DNA of 64,000 nt from DATFQE01 sp963738205 (GTDB lineage Bacteria; Actinomycetota; Thermoleophilia; Gaiellales; Gaiellaceae): assembly GCA_963738205.1 (NCBI GenBank), contig CAVTVQ010000006.1, forward strand, positions 1,240,001 through 1,304,000, written 5' to 3'. The notes below the pieces were generated by a model. That model saw only the letters and a list, made by a program, of their open reading frames with translations, had not been told where the DNA came from and did not search any database. A program made the position numbers and the translations under genes. The number at the start of each line of letters is the position of its first letter. Position 1 is the first letter of the stretch. Shown here piece after piece: positions 49,695-58,405 of this stretch.

Positions 49695-49795
49695 CTTAGG
49701 ACGACCGGCCGAGCTGCGTTCGGTCGAGGTCGGTGCGGAGATCTGTTCGCGTTCCTGGCACGACGGCCGGAGAAACAGGTAGGAATTCCCGGCGT

Positions 49796-51247
49796 ATGGC
49801 GAACGGTCAGGTCGTCCCGGACCCGAATCGCTGGAGAGCGCTAGCGCTCGTCTGCGTCGCCTTCTTCATGGTCGTGCTCGACGTCTCGATCGTGAACGTC
49901 GCGCTGCCATCGATCGCAATCGACCTCGACTTCTCGCGGGACACGCTGCAGTGGGTGATCACCGCGTACTCGCTCGCGTTCGGCGGGTTCCTGCTGCTGG
50001 GCGGCCGCGCCGCCGATCTCTTCGGCCGGCGCCGGGTGTTCATGGTCGGCATGGCGCTCTTCACGATCGGCTCGCTCGCCTGCGGGCTCTCGGGCGGAGC
50101 CGCCGGCCTGATCCTGTTCCGCGCGCTGCAGGGCCTGGGCGCCGCGATCGTCTCGCCGGCCACGCTCGCGATCATCAACGACGCGTTCGCCGCCGACGGC
50201 CCGGAGCGCAACAAGGCGTTCGGCATCTGGGGCGGCGTGGCCGGAAGCGGCGCGGCCGCAGGCGTCCTGCTCGGCGGGATCCTGACCGAGTACCTCGGCT
50301 GGCAGTGGATCTTCTTCGTCAACGTCCCGATCGGCGTGGCGATCATCGCGCTCGCGCCGAAGCTGATCTCCGAGGGCCGCGTGGAGGGCGTCGAGCGCCG
50401 CGTCGACCCGCTGGCGGCGGTACTCGTGACCTCCGGCCTCGTCACGTTCGTCTACGCGATGAGCGAGGCGCCCGACGCCGGCTGGACGTCGGCTCAGACG
50501 ATCGGTCTCACGCTCGTCGCCGCCGTCCTGATCGCGCTGTTCTTCTGGACGGAGATGCGGACCGACGCGCCCCTGGTGCCGCTGCGGCTCTTCAAGGTTC
50601 GGCCGATCGCGGTTGCCAACACCGTCGGGGCACTCCTCGGCGCCTCGTTGTTCAGTGGTTTCTTCCTGCTGACCCTGTACATGCAGCAGGTGCTTGGCTA
50701 CTCGCCGGTCAAGGCCGGCTTCGCGTTCCTCGCGACCGCGGGGATGGCGGTCATCGCGGCGGGCGTGTCGCAGGCCCTCGTGACGCGCGTCGGCGTCAAG
50801 CCCGTGCTCACCACCGGGATGCTGCTGCTGGCGGCCTCCTACTTCTGGTACACGCGCATGCCCGCCGACGGCAAGTACTGGATCGACCTCTTCCCCGCCT
50901 ACTTCGCGAGCGGGATCGGCCTCGCGTTCGTGTTCATCCCGCTGTCGCTCGCGGCCCTCTCGGGCGTCGACGAGAAGACGGCGGGCATCGCCTCCGGGCT
51001 CCTGAACACGTCGCAGCAGATCGGCGGCGCGCTCGGCGTGGCGATCATCTCGACGATCGCGACGACGCACTCCGAGACGCTGATCAAGCAGGGCGTGGAC
51101 CAGGCGACGGCGCTCACCGAGGGCTTCAACTGGGCCTTCTGGGTCTGCACCGCGTTCGCGCTGACGGGCGCATTGATCGCCGGCTTCGTCCTGAAAGGGA
51201 GCGACGTGCCGAAGGCGGCGGTCGAGACGCCGGGTGTTCCCGGCTAG
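49796..51247 (+). CDS. MFS transporter, DHA2 (14-helix) drug:H+ antiporter type
   Basis: The 483-residue protein has about 14 membrane helices. DHA2 signatures include VVLDVSIVNVALPSIAIDLD in TM1, LQWVITAYSLAFGGFLLLGG, the GGRAADLFGRRRV loop motif A, and RALQGLGAAIVSPATLAII. ATG at 49796 is preferred over the earlier in-frame start because the TM1 context begins there. It probably exports drugs or other hydrophobic compounds. No regulator gene is adjacent. It overlaps the anti-sigma stop by 4 bp (convergent). Confidence 0.93.
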   Translation: MANGQVVPDPNRWRALALVCVAFFMVVLDVSIVNVALPSIAIDLDFSRDTLQWVITAYSLAFGGFLLLGGRAADLFGRRRVFMVGMALFTIGSLACGLSGGAAGLILFRALQGLGAAIVSPATLAIINDAFAADGPERNKAFGIWGGVAGSGAAAGVLLGGILTEYLGWQWIFFVNVPIGVAIIALAPKLISEGRVEGVERRVDPLAAVLVTSGLVTFVYAMSEAPDAGWTSAQTIGLTLVAAVLIALFFWTEMRTDAPLVPLRLFKVRPIAVANTVGALLGASLFSGFFLLTLYMQQVLGYSPVKAGFAFLATAGMAVIAAGVSQALVTRVGVKPVLTTGMLLLAASYFWYTRMPADGKYWIDLFPAYFASGIGLAFVFIPLSLAALSGVDEKTAGIASGLLNTSQQIGGALGVAIISTIATTHSETLIKQGVDQATALTEGFNWAFWVCTAFALTGALIAGFVLKGSDVPKAAVETPGVPG

Positions 51248-51476
51248 GGGCGCTCGCCGCTGACGAGCGCGAGCAGGCTGTCGTGCTCCTCGCGGCACGC
51301 CGGGCAACCGGCCAGGTGGGCGCGCAGGCCCGGCACCGCGGTGTCGGCGTCGCGCCGGCGACCTCGAGCTCGACGTAGCGGTCGAGCTCGGCGAAGCAGG
51401 CCTCGCAGCCCACCTCCGGCTCGCTCGGTCCGAGTAGGCGACCGAGTGTTTGCGTGAGATCCGGACGGTCGGTCAT
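51244..51476 (-). pseudogene. Zinc-finger (zf-HC2-like) anti-sigma protein with a frame break
   Basis: The first part reads MTDRPDLTQTLGRLLGPSEP and CFAELDRYVELEVAGA. After a one-base loss near 51348-51362, the other frame continues PGLRAHLAGCPACREEHDSL and LLALVSGERP with a stop at 51244. The HLAGCPAC segment is the HxxxCxxC zinc motif of anti-sigma factors. The ATG at 51476 overlaps the sigma gene stop (ATGA). This is the expected partner of the adjacent ECF sigma gene. The break could be real or a sequencing error. Confidence 0.7.
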
Positions 51477-52163
51477 GACGTCTCCTCCAATGATGCGAGC
51501 GAGAGGCCGCGTTCTTCGAGGTGGCTGCGCAGCTTCCGCCGTGCGTCGTGGAGCGTCTTGTACAAGGCGCCCCGGGTGGTGCCGAGCCGCTCGGCGAGTA
51601 CGTCGATCGGCACGCCGTTGAGCGCCAGCGCGACGAGGACGCGGCGCTGGTGGGCGGTCAGCGCCTCGCCGACCCCGCGCTGCACGGCGGCCAGCAGCTC
51701 GCTCTGCTCAGCCTCGGCTGCGGGCCCGAGGTCGGTAGCTCGAGAGCAACTCCCAGGTCTCGGGCTCGAGCGGCACCTCGCGTCCCTGCCAGGCGCGCTT
51801 GCGCAGCTTTACGGCGGCTTCGAGCAGCGCGAACTTGTAGGCCCACGTCGTGAAGCGGCTGGCGCCGCGGAAGTCGTCCAGCCGGCGGAGCACGCTCAGC
51901 AGCGCGTCGTCGGCGGCCTCGACGGCGATGTCGTCGAGCTCGTCGCCGCGTAGGTGCGGGAGCGTCGGCCTGCGGCGAGCGACCTCGAAGCGCGCCGCAC
52001 GGACGAGGAGCGCGTGCAGGCGCGCGACGGCCGCCTCACGCGTCGCGCCGTCGCCGTGCAGCTCTCGCAGCCACTGCCGCGACTCCTCGTCGAGCTGCGG
52101 TTCGTCGACCGAGGGGACGGTCCGCTCCATCGGCAGGACGATAGGGGCAGCCGCCGGCTTCAT
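51473..52163 (-). pseudogene. ECF-type RNA polymerase sigma factor with a frame break
   Basis: Region 2 is in the 5' frame: ELDDIAVEAADDALLSVLRR and FRGASRFTTWAYKFALLEAA. Region 4 is in the other frame: LTAHQRRVLVALALNGVPID, LAERLGTTRGALYKTLHDAR and RKLRSHLEERG. An extra base near 51730-51740 separates the two. Fusing the frames restores a single open protein of about 229 residues. The start ATG at 52163 overlaps the upstream 72-aa gene (ATGA). It could control the local His-rich genes. Confidence 0.7.
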
Positions 52164-52378
52164 GCCGCCTCGTGCTCTTCCAGCGGCGCCAGGATCCGCG
52201 CCGCCAGCTCGGGCGGACAACCGCGCTCGGCGAGCTCGATCAGCGCGTGCAGGTCGTAGTGCGGGTCGCGTGCGAGTGCCGCTGCGAGCGCAGCCCCGAA
52301 CCCGGCCTCGATCAGCTGGCGCTGGCGCCAGCCCACGACGTCGTGCGCGATCTTCGTGTGCATCAGGTGAGCTCGCAT
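52160..52378 (-). CDS. Small protein, 72 aa, upstream of the ECF sigma gene
   Basis: The sequence includes KIAHDVVGWRQRQLIEAGFG, LARDPHYDLHALIELAERGC and PPELAARILAPLEEHEA. Similar small helical proteins occur next to sigma factors in actinobacteria, as I recall. The Met at residue 6 (MHTKIAHD) is an alternative start. There is one Cys. It overlaps the sigma gene start by 4 bp. Confidence 0.6.
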   Translation of the reverse strand: MRAHLMHTKIAHDVVGWRQRQLIEAGFGAALAAALARDPHYDLHALIELAERGCPPELAARILAPLEEHEAA

Positions 52379-52408
52379 GTCTTCTTGGTGTCCGCGGAGT
52401 CCGGGTCC

Positions 52409-53107
52409 TTACGAGCGGAAGCGCTTCGGGAACTGCTTGACGAGCCCGGCCGACAGCGCGTCGGCCATCCCGAGGGCATGGTGGTGGACGCGGTCATAGG
52501 CGGCGACGTCGGCTTCCCAGTCGCCCTGCAGGCGGGCGACGGCTTCCTCCGTCGTCAGGCGGAGGTGCTCCTCGAGCATCGAGCGCAGCGTCTCGCGCTT
52601 CCAGTGCGGGTTCAGGTCGCTCAGCAGCGTTGCGATGTCGTCCGCGTTCCGCTGCCAGCGTGCCTGCTCGGCGGCCAACCGGGTCTGGTCTCCGGCTTTC
52701 GCAGCCGCGATCAGGTCGGCCGCGATCAGGATGTGCTTGCGGAGCTCCGCTGTCAGCGCCTCGCCGGCGGCGGTGCCGTAGAACGGCTTGATCGCGTTGC
52801 CGATGTCGGTCTGGTTCTGGAGCAGGCGGCCGACGGTGGCGTCGGTGTCGGGCGTTCCGGCGACGAGGCTGATCACGGCGAGGCGCGTCCACGTGACGTG
52901 GTCCTCCCAGAGCACGCGCATTCCCTGACGGAGCTCGAGCTCGCTCCGGGTCACGGTCGCCGGGCCGTGGTGATGCTCGGCATGCGGGCGGCTGCCGTGG
53001 GCGTGTGCGTCGTCGCCGTTCGTGACGGCGAGGGCTCCTAGCGCGCTGAAGAAGGCGATCAGCGCCGTCAGCGCGAGCGGGATCGGTCGGGAGGCTTTCG
53101 AGTTCAT
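52409..53107 (-). CDS. Secreted His-rich helical protein, 232 aa
   Basis: The N-terminal signal (IPLALTALIAFFSALGALAV) is followed by HAHGSRPHAEHHHG. A helical domain follows with LWEDHVTWTRLAVISLVAGT, VGRLLQNQTDIGNAIKPFYG and GDQTRLAAEQARWQRNADDI. The pattern looks like a four-helix bundle found in exported proteins with a DHVTWTR motif, which I recall but cannot name with certainty. The His cluster could bind metal. It overlaps the next upstream gene by 4 bp. Confidence 0.65.
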   Translation of the reverse strand: MNSKASRPIPLALTALIAFFSALGALAVTNGDDAHAHGSRPHAEHHHGPATVTRSELELRQGMRVLWEDHVTWTRLAVISLVAGTPDTDATVGRLLQNQTDIGNAIKPFYGTAAGEALTAELRKHILIAADLIAAAKAGDQTRLAAEQARWQRNADDIATLLSDLNPHWKRETLRSMLEEHLRLTTEEAVARLQGDWEADVAAYDRVHHHALGMADALSAGLVKQFPKRFRS

Positions 53108-53514
53108 GCGAGCGTTCCTTTCGGTCGACGATGGGTGAGCGCCACGCGCGCGTGGCGGCGTACAAGGAGGTCGGCCGCGGCGCCGAGCCCGACGAGCTCG
53201 ACGGCCTTGGTGAACAGGGCGAGGCCCTCGACCGACTCCGGATGTGGATGGACGACGGGGAGCCCGGTCGTGACGGCGAGCGCGTAACTGCCGACCAGGC
53301 CCGCGAAGAGAGCCGCTGCGGCCGCCAGCGCCGTCGAGCTCGCCCGGCGGGTGACGGCGACGGTGACGACCACGGCCAGTGCTGCGGCCGCACCGAAGGC
53401 GATGCCCGCGGCGACGCCCTCGGCGAGATGGGCCGGCACGAGCGCGGCGTGGATCCCGGCGCTGATCGCGCAGGCGACGATGACGAGGTCGCGCTCGAGC
53501 TCGGCCCGCCCCAT
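53104..53514 (-). CDS. Membrane protein, about 136 aa
   Basis: Four hydrophobic helices are visible: LVIVACAISAGIHAALVPAH, LAEGVAAGIAFGAAAALAVV, LAAAAALFAGLVGSYALAVT and FTKAVELVGLGAAADLL. The loop VVHPHPESVEG contains His. The ATG at 53514 is overlapped by the stop of a tiny 8-codon frame. The GTG at 53517 is an alternative. It is in one unit with the secreted His-rich gene and perhaps the sigma group. Confidence 0.6.
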   Translation of the reverse strand: MGRAELERDLVIVACAISAGIHAALVPAHLAEGVAAGIAFGAAAALAVVVTVAVTRRASSTALAAAAALFAGLVGSYALAVTTGLPVVHPHPESVEGLALFTKAVELVGLGAAADLLVRRHARVALTHRRPKGTLA

Positions 53515-53540
53515 CACGTCACGATCACCTCGCCGTCCAT
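53514..53540 (-). CDS. 8-codon ORF (MDGEVIVT) coupled to the next gene
   Basis: ATG at 53540 follows GGAGG by 8 nt, and the TGA stop overlaps the next gene's ATG (TGATG). It may be a translational coupler, or just a ribosome-loading frame. Between 53595 and 53621 the inverted repeat CTTACC/GGTAAG lies in the divergent gap to the FAD gene. Confidence 0.3.
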   Translation of the reverse strand: MDGEVIVT

Positions 53541-53678
53541 GTCGGTCCCTCCTTGTCGAGTGTCGGACTGCTTGGTGTCGGGCCGCCGGCGGTCCTTACC
53601 GGGCTCCGCCAGGCGGGTAAGTCGGGCCGCTCGGACCGCCACTCATCGCTCGACTGACCCGACCATGAGGAGGATGCG

Positions 53679-54884
53679 ATGGACAGGTTCGAGCTCGTGA
53701 TCGCCGGCGGCGGCCTCACAGCCGCCCGCGCGATCAAGTCGTATCGGGAAGCAGGCGGGGGCGGCCGGATCGCGCTCGTGGCCGAGGAGCCGACGCTGCC
53801 GTACCACCGGCCGGCACTCTCGAAGCGCTTCCTCCGCGGCGAGACGACGGAGACGCCGTTCGTCGAGGACGAGAGCTTCTACACGGACAACGACGTCGAA
53901 GTGCTGCTCGAGACGGCCGTGAGCAGTGTCGACACCGACGAGCGCGTCGTAACCGCTGACGGAAGGCGGCTCGGCTACGGGAAATTGCTGCTCGCGACCG
54001 GGGCCCGGGCGCGCCGGCTGCCGCTTCCCGGTGCCGAGCTGGACGGTGTCTTCACGCTCAGGCGGGTCGACGACTCCGCGGCGATCCGCGCGGCGGCCGG
54101 CACCGCCCGCAGCGCCCTGGTGATCGGGGGCGGCTTCATCGGCATGGAGGTCGCCGCCTCGCTGCGGAAGCTCGGCCTCGCCGTCACGCTGATCCACCTC
54201 GGCAGCGGTCTCTTCGACCAGCTGGGCTCACGTCGGCTCAGCGACGAGCTGCTCGCGCTCTACGAGGAGAACGAGGTCGGTGTGCTGCTCGAGGAGGAGG
54301 TGGCCGGCTTCGGCGGCGACGAACGCCTCGAGTACGTCGAGGCGAAGAGCGGCGTCTGCGTCGAAGCCGACCTCGCCGTCGTCGGCGCGGGTGTGGTGCC
54401 GAACGTCGAGTTCCTCGACGGCAGCCGGATTGCCCTCGGCAACGGCGTGATCGTCGACGAGCACTTCGCCACCAGTGCCCCGGGCGTCTATGCGGCGGGT
54501 GACGTGGCCAACTTCTTCGACCGGCTCTACGGCCGGCAACGCCGGCTCGAGCACTGGTCGAACGCCGACTACCAGGGTGCTCAGGCGGGGAAGGTCCTCG
54601 CGGGTGCGGAGGCCGAGTACGAGGCCGTCTCCTCGTTCTTCAGCGAGGTCTTCGGGACCACGATCAAGGTCTTCGGCGAGGTCGGCTCTTCGGGTGTGCT
54701 CACTGTGGACGGCTCGCTCGCCGCCGAGCGGTTCCTGGCCGGCTACGGCGACCGCGGGCGGCTCGTCGGCGCCGTGGCGGTCGGGCAGGACGAAGCCGTG
54801 GAACGGCGGATCATGCAGTTGATCGCCGAGGGTTCGCCGGTGACGGCGCTGCCGAGCGCCGAGCTCGCGGTCAGCTCGATCTGA
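53679..54884 (+). CDS. FAD/NAD(P)-dependent oxidoreductase (ferredoxin/rubredoxin reductase-like)
   Basis: The 401-residue protein has an FAD-binding Rossmann N-terminus VIAGGGLTAARAIKSYREAG, an NAD-binding motif ALVIGGGFIGMEVAASLRKLG (about 145) and the second FAD motif APGVYAAGDVANF (about 265). It belongs to the group that reduces ferredoxins or rubredoxins, and no such gene is near. The start has GAGGA 7 nt upstream. It is divergent from the membrane/His-rich unit. Confidence 0.85.
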   Translation: MDRFELVIAGGGLTAARAIKSYREAGGGGRIALVAEEPTLPYHRPALSKRFLRGETTETPFVEDESFYTDNDVEVLLETAVSSVDTDERVVTADGRRLGYGKLLLATGARARRLPLPGAELDGVFTLRRVDDSAAIRAAAGTARSALVIGGGFIGMEVAASLRKLGLAVTLIHLGSGLFDQLGSRRLSDELLALYEENEVGVLLEEEVAGFGGDERLEYVEAKSGVCVEADLAVVGAGVVPNVEFLDGSRIALGNGVIVDEHFATSAPGVYAAGDVANFFDRLYGRQRRLEHWSNADYQGAQAGKVLAGAEAEYEAVSSFFSEVFGTTIKVFGEVGSSGVLTVDGSLAAERFLAGYGDRGRLVGAVAVGQDEAVERRIMQLIAEGSPVTALPSAELAVSSI

Positions 54885-54964
54885 GGTTGGTGTTCGAATT
54901 GCTCGAAGTGGCGCGATCCCGCTTCGTTCATGGCTGTCGTTGGGCCGGCGCCGCCCCGCGTGGC

Positions 54965-55372
54965 TCAGTGCGCCGGGCCCTCGCGATTGTCCGGCTCGTA
55001 GAACTGCGTCTCGCCGTTGCCGAACGACCAGTTCTCGGCCGGCGACTCGACCACGGAGATCAGGACGTCCTCGGGCCGGACGCCCGGATTCGAGGCGAGC
55101 CGCTCCACGATCCTGCGGTACATCGCGAGCTTCGCGGCCACGGTCTTGCCCGGCGCCCAGAAGACCTGGATCTGCACCAGATCGTCGGATCGGTCGACAT
55201 CGAGAAACGCGCCGTACGCGAACTCGTGCGAGCCGTGCTCCGAGATCGCCATGAACCTGTCGCCCTCCTTGATCGCGACGGTCTCACGCATGGCCTCGTA
55301 GATCTCGTCCATCAGCGCCTGCTTGTACTCGGGCGGCTTGCCGACGCGGATCGCGATGCGCGTGACCGGCAT
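54965..55372 (-). CDS. Tautomerase-family protein
   Basis: The 135-residue protein has Pro2 directly after the start Met (PVTRIAIRVG), which is the catalytic amino-terminal proline of the tautomerase superfamily. It also has LDVDRSDDLVQIQVFWAPGK and the ASNPGVRPEDVLISVVESPA segment with NWSFGNGE, as in the larger Tautomerase_2 group. It probably acts on small keto/enol substrates. The HAD gene stop overlaps its ATG (TAATG). Confidence 0.85.
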   Translation of the reverse strand: MPVTRIAIRVGKPPEYKQALMDEIYEAMRETVAIKEGDRFMAISEHGSHEFAYGAFLDVDRSDDLVQIQVFWAPGKTVAAKLAMYRRIVERLASNPGVRPEDVLISVVESPAENWSFGNGETQFYEPDNREGPAH

Positions 55373-56082
55373 TACACGGGCTCCGACGCCATCGCAGCGC
55401 CCGCCGGGAAGCGGGCGATCAGCTGGTCGGCAACCTCATCCAGGTCGTTCCCGACGTAGTTCGGCTGAGGGCCGACCTCGAGCGGGGCGTTTCCCGGACG
55501 GAGGATGAGACCGGCCTGCCAGCCGGCTGCGAGGGCACCCAGCGTGTCCCAAACGTGGCAGGCAATCAGGCAGATGTCCGCGGGATCGGCCTCGAGCTGA
55601 TCGGCGACCCAGCGGTAAGCCTCGGGCGCCGGCTTGTGGCGCCTCACGCTCTCGTCGACGCTGAAGCGCCGCTCGAACACGTCGATCACCCCTGCCTTCT
55701 CCAGCTGCGCCCCGGAGATCTCGAGCGTGTTGTCGGTGAGCGTGAAGAGCCGGAACCCGTGATCCCGGAGCCGCCGGAGAGCCGCCGGCACCTCGGGATG
55801 GGGCGGCATCGAGGCGAACCGCTCGGTGAGCTCGGCAGCGTCGGCCGCCGCGATCGCGATCCCGCGCGTCGCAGCGAGCATCCGCAGCACAGCCGCGCCG
55901 ATGTCGGTAAACGGGACGTAGACGCCGGAGAGCGTCAGCGCCTCGGAGTAGGTGATCAGCTCCGCAAACCAGAGCCGCAGCGCGGCCGGGTCGTCAAAGA
56001 GCCGGTCGAACGCCGGCCGGATCGTCTCGAGATCGAGCAACGTCTCGTTGACGTCGAACACGATGATGGGCTGGTCGGGCAC
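55372..56082 (-). CDS. Haloacid dehalogenase, type II (HAD superfamily)
   Basis: The 236-residue protein starts with GTG at 56082. The nucleophile motif VFDVNETLLDL, LFTLTDNTLEISGAQLEKAG (motif 2) and Lys in VRRHKPAPEAYR are as in L-2-haloacid dehalogenases. The ICLIACHVWDTLGALAAGW segment also fits that group. The start is chosen by AAAGG 5 nt upstream. Paired with the tautomerase in a TAATG junction, it may act in degradation of halogenated acids, but this is inference. Confidence 0.85.
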   Translation of the reverse strand: MPDQPIIVFDVNETLLDLETIRPAFDRLFDDPAALRLWFAELITYSEALTLSGVYVPFTDIGAAVLRMLAATRGIAIAAADAAELTERFASMPPHPEVPAALRRLRDHGFRLFTLTDNTLEISGAQLEKAGVIDVFERRFSVDESVRRHKPAPEAYRWVADQLEADPADICLIACHVWDTLGALAAGWQAGLILRPGNAPLEVGPQPNYVGNDLDEVADQLIARFPAGAAMASEPV

Positions 56083-56272
56083 GGGACGCCTTTCGTTCGC
56101 TCGTGAACCCACCTTGCTTCGCGGCGCGTCGGGCGCGCCAGCCATGCCAGGTCTCTCTGGCCAATTAGTGACCCGCATCTCCGCGCTCTTACCATCGCGC
56201 CGGCATCCGATCTTCGGGGCGAAGAGATCCGGGAACGCGCCGACCATGCCGCGAACCGCATGGCTCCAGGGA

Positions 56273-56344
56273 TGCGCCTGGCAGGATTCGAACCTGCGAC
56301 CCACGGCTTAGAAGGCCGTCGCTCTTCCGCTGAGCTACAGGCGC
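56273..56344 (-). tRNA. tRNA-Arg (TCT anticodon)
   Basis: The 72-nt tRNA has acceptor GCGCCTG/CAGGCGC, anticodon stem ACGGC/GCCGT with loop CTTCTAA (anticodon TCT), T arm GCAGG-TTCGAAT-CCTGC and discriminator A. CCA is not encoded. Confidence 0.95.
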
Positions 56345-56375
56345 CTGGCCGAGAGGGTACCGCCGAGCTCCGCGG

Positions 56376-56966
56376 TTACCCTCTCCGCACACCGAAGTCG
56401 GCCGTCACGATCGTGACCGGCTCGCCCTCGAACTCGCCCGGCGCCGACTGCACGTGGAGGGCCGACAGGCCGACCTCGCGCCAGCTACCCCAGATCAGGT
56501 TGCGGCGGTGCGGCGGGCTCGCGAGCCACTCTTGCACGACCTCGGCGGGCTCGAGGCTGGGGCTCCCGTAGGCGAGGTTCTCACCGACGGCCCAGTAGTT
56601 GTGGCCTCTCGGCGGGTAGAACCGCTCGATCCGGTGCCAGAAAGGGGCTTCGCCGGGCGCTTCGTGCTCGAAGAAGCCGCGCGCGACCATACGGGCCGTG
56701 TGCAGCTCGGCCGATGCCGTCAGCGCAGGCGCGGGCGACAGCGAAGCGCGTCCGTACTTGGTGCGGACGACGTTGACCTGCTCGAGCAGCCGCAGCTCGT
56801 AGCGGCTGAGCAGTCCCGCAACCTTCCGCGGCCGGACCTGCGGCACGTCCGAGCCGTGCAGGGTCGGCGGCGCGGCGGCAGCGCAGACGGCGAGCACGAG
56901 CAGGATGACCAGGAGGTGTCCCCCAGTTGCCGCAGCCGGGTGTCGCCTGCTTCGGCGACTTGCCAC
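56376..56966 (-). CDS. CAP/SCP-domain secreted protein, copy 1
   Basis: The 196-residue protein has a signal (HLLVILLVLAVCAAAAPP) and a CAP domain with LLEQVNVVRTKYGRASLSPA, HTARMVARGFFEHEAPGEAP, NYWAVGENLAYGS and SPPHRRNLIWGSWREVGLSA. The cavity residues His, Glu and His of CAP domains occur at HTARM, GENL and PPHR. Bacterial CAP proteins are exported and of mostly unknown role. It shares domain layout with two downstream copies. Confidence 0.85.
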   Translation of the reverse strand: MASRRSRRHPAAATGGHLLVILLVLAVCAAAAPPTLHGSDVPQVRPRKVAGLLSRYELRLLEQVNVVRTKYGRASLSPAPALTASAELHTARMVARGFFEHEAPGEAPFWHRIERFYPPRGHNYWAVGENLAYGSPSLEPAEVVQEWLASPPHRRNLIWGSWREVGLSALHVQSAPGEFEGEPVTIVTADFGVRRG

Positions 56967-57071
56967 GGTCTGCTCCCCTCGTGCTACTGGCTGACCGTCG
57001 GCTCCGTCTTCGAGCCGGCCGCTGCAGCCAGCATGGCCACTCGCTTGACTTGCGTCAAGGGGGAGTCGACG

Positions 57072-57773
57072 TCATCTCGTGCGGACGCCGAAGTCAGCAG
57101 TGACGACGGTGACCGGGCCACCGGCGAACTCGCCGCCGGCCGTGACCACGTGCAGGGCGCCGAGGCCGATCTCCCGCCAGTGGCGCGAGAGCAGGTTCTC
57201 ACGGTGGCCGGGGCTGTTCATCCACATGCGCACGGTCGAGCTCGCACTCAGGTCGGGCGAGCCGTAGGCCAGGTTCTCGCCGACCTCCCAGCTGCGGAAG
57301 CCGCGCGAGCCGTAGAAGCGCTCGACGCGCTTCCAGAACGCGCCGCCTCCGCGCGACTCATGCTCGAAGAAGCCGTGGCTGACCATCTGCTGCGAGTGGT
57401 ACGCCGCGGCGGCCGAGAGGCCGCGGGAAAGCTTCAGCCCGCCCAAGCCGTGCCCACGGCGGACGGCGTTGACGCGGGCGAGCAGGCTCGTCTCCAGCGC
57501 GCTGAGCACGACTCCGGCACGGCGCGCCGTCTTGGCACGACCCATGGTCTTCGCGCGGGCCGGACGGGCCAGCTTGCGGGCGGACGGGGCGAGCCGCTCG
57601 AGACTGCGCCGGTCGAACGAGACGCGGGCCTGCTTGAACATCGCCCGGCCTGCACGCTGTAACTCGCGCTTGCTGGGCAGCGGCGCCCTGCCGGTCGTGG
57701 GAACGGCGGCGGCGCTGGCTGCGAGCGTCGCGAACACGACGATGGAGACGAAGAAGCACACGCCCCTGGCCAC
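57072..57773 (-). CDS. CAP/SCP-domain secreted protein, copy 2
   Basis: The 233-residue protein has an N-terminal signal (VCFFVSIVVFATLAASAAAV) and a longer stalk (50-110) of basic and Ala residues. The CAP domain then has LLARVNAVRRGHGLGGLKLS, YHSQQMVSHGFFEHESRGGG, WEVGENLAYGS and SPGHRENLLSRHWREIGLGA. It is the longest copy. Three CAP genes are consecutive, so tandem duplication is likely. Confidence 0.85.
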   Translation of the reverse strand: MARGVCFFVSIVVFATLAASAAAVPTTGRAPLPSKRELQRAGRAMFKQARVSFDRRSLERLAPSARKLARPARAKTMGRAKTARRAGVVLSALETSLLARVNAVRRGHGLGGLKLSRGLSAAAAYHSQQMVSHGFFEHESRGGGAFWKRVERFYGSRGFRSWEVGENLAYGSPDLSASSTVRMWMNSPGHRENLLSRHWREIGLGALHVVTAGGEFAGGPVTVVTADFGVRTR

Positions 57774-57830
57774 GAGGGTGTCATCGGCCGAGAGAGGCGG
57801 GCCTTGTCCCTCAAAATGGGGATCTCGGGA

Positions 57831-58373
57831 CTACCGGCCGCGAACGCCGAGATCGAGCGTGACGATGGTCACGCTGCGACCGCCGTACGTTCCTCGCGCA
57901 CGAGGAACCCTGAGCGCACCGACGCCGAGCTCGCGCCAGCTTCCGGAAAGCAGGTTCTCGCGGTGGCCGGGGCTCGACATCCACTCGTGGACGACCTTGA
58001 CGGCGGTGGCGCGGCCCGAGCTCCAGAGGATGTTCTCGCCGACCTCCCAGCGCCCGTAGCCTTTCGAGCGGTAGTGCCGCGCGATCCGGGCCCAGAAGGG
58101 CGCACCGCTCGCGGACTCGTGCTCGAAGTAGCCGCCCCGACCCATGTCCCGCGAGTGCGTGCGCGCGGCGGCGGTGAGCTCGCGACACAGGCGCAGCGGG
58201 CGGAGGCCATGCCACCGGCGCACCGCGTTGACGCGCTTCGCGACCTGCAGCTCGAGCCTGGCCGAGCCGGAAGTGCGCTCGGAGGCGGCCTCCGCGGGCA
58301 GCGGGCCGAGCGTGACGAGGCCAGCGGCGACGGCCAGCGTCAGACCGAGGTGGCGGATCCCCGGGGACGGCAC
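57831..58373 (-). CDS. CAP/SCP-domain secreted protein, copy 3
   Basis: The 180-residue protein starts with GTG at 58373. It has a signal (LGLTLAVAAGLVTLGPLPAE) and a CAP domain with VAKRVNAVRRWHGLRPLRLC, HSRDMGRGGYFEHESASGAP, WEVGENILWSS and SPGHRENLLSGSWRELGVGA. It is the most compact copy. One unpaired Cys (LRLCREL) is in the first helix. Confidence 0.85.
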   Translation of the reverse strand: MPSPGIRHLGLTLAVAAGLVTLGPLPAEAASERTSGSARLELQVAKRVNAVRRWHGLRPLRLCRELTAAARTHSRDMGRGGYFEHESASGAPFWARIARHYRSKGYGRWEVGENILWSSGRATAVKVVHEWMSSPGHRENLLSGSWRELGVGALRVPRARGTYGGRSVTIVTLDLGVRGR

Positions 58374-58405
58374 GCGAGGACTATGGGCACATTCTGCGAA
58401 TCGGA

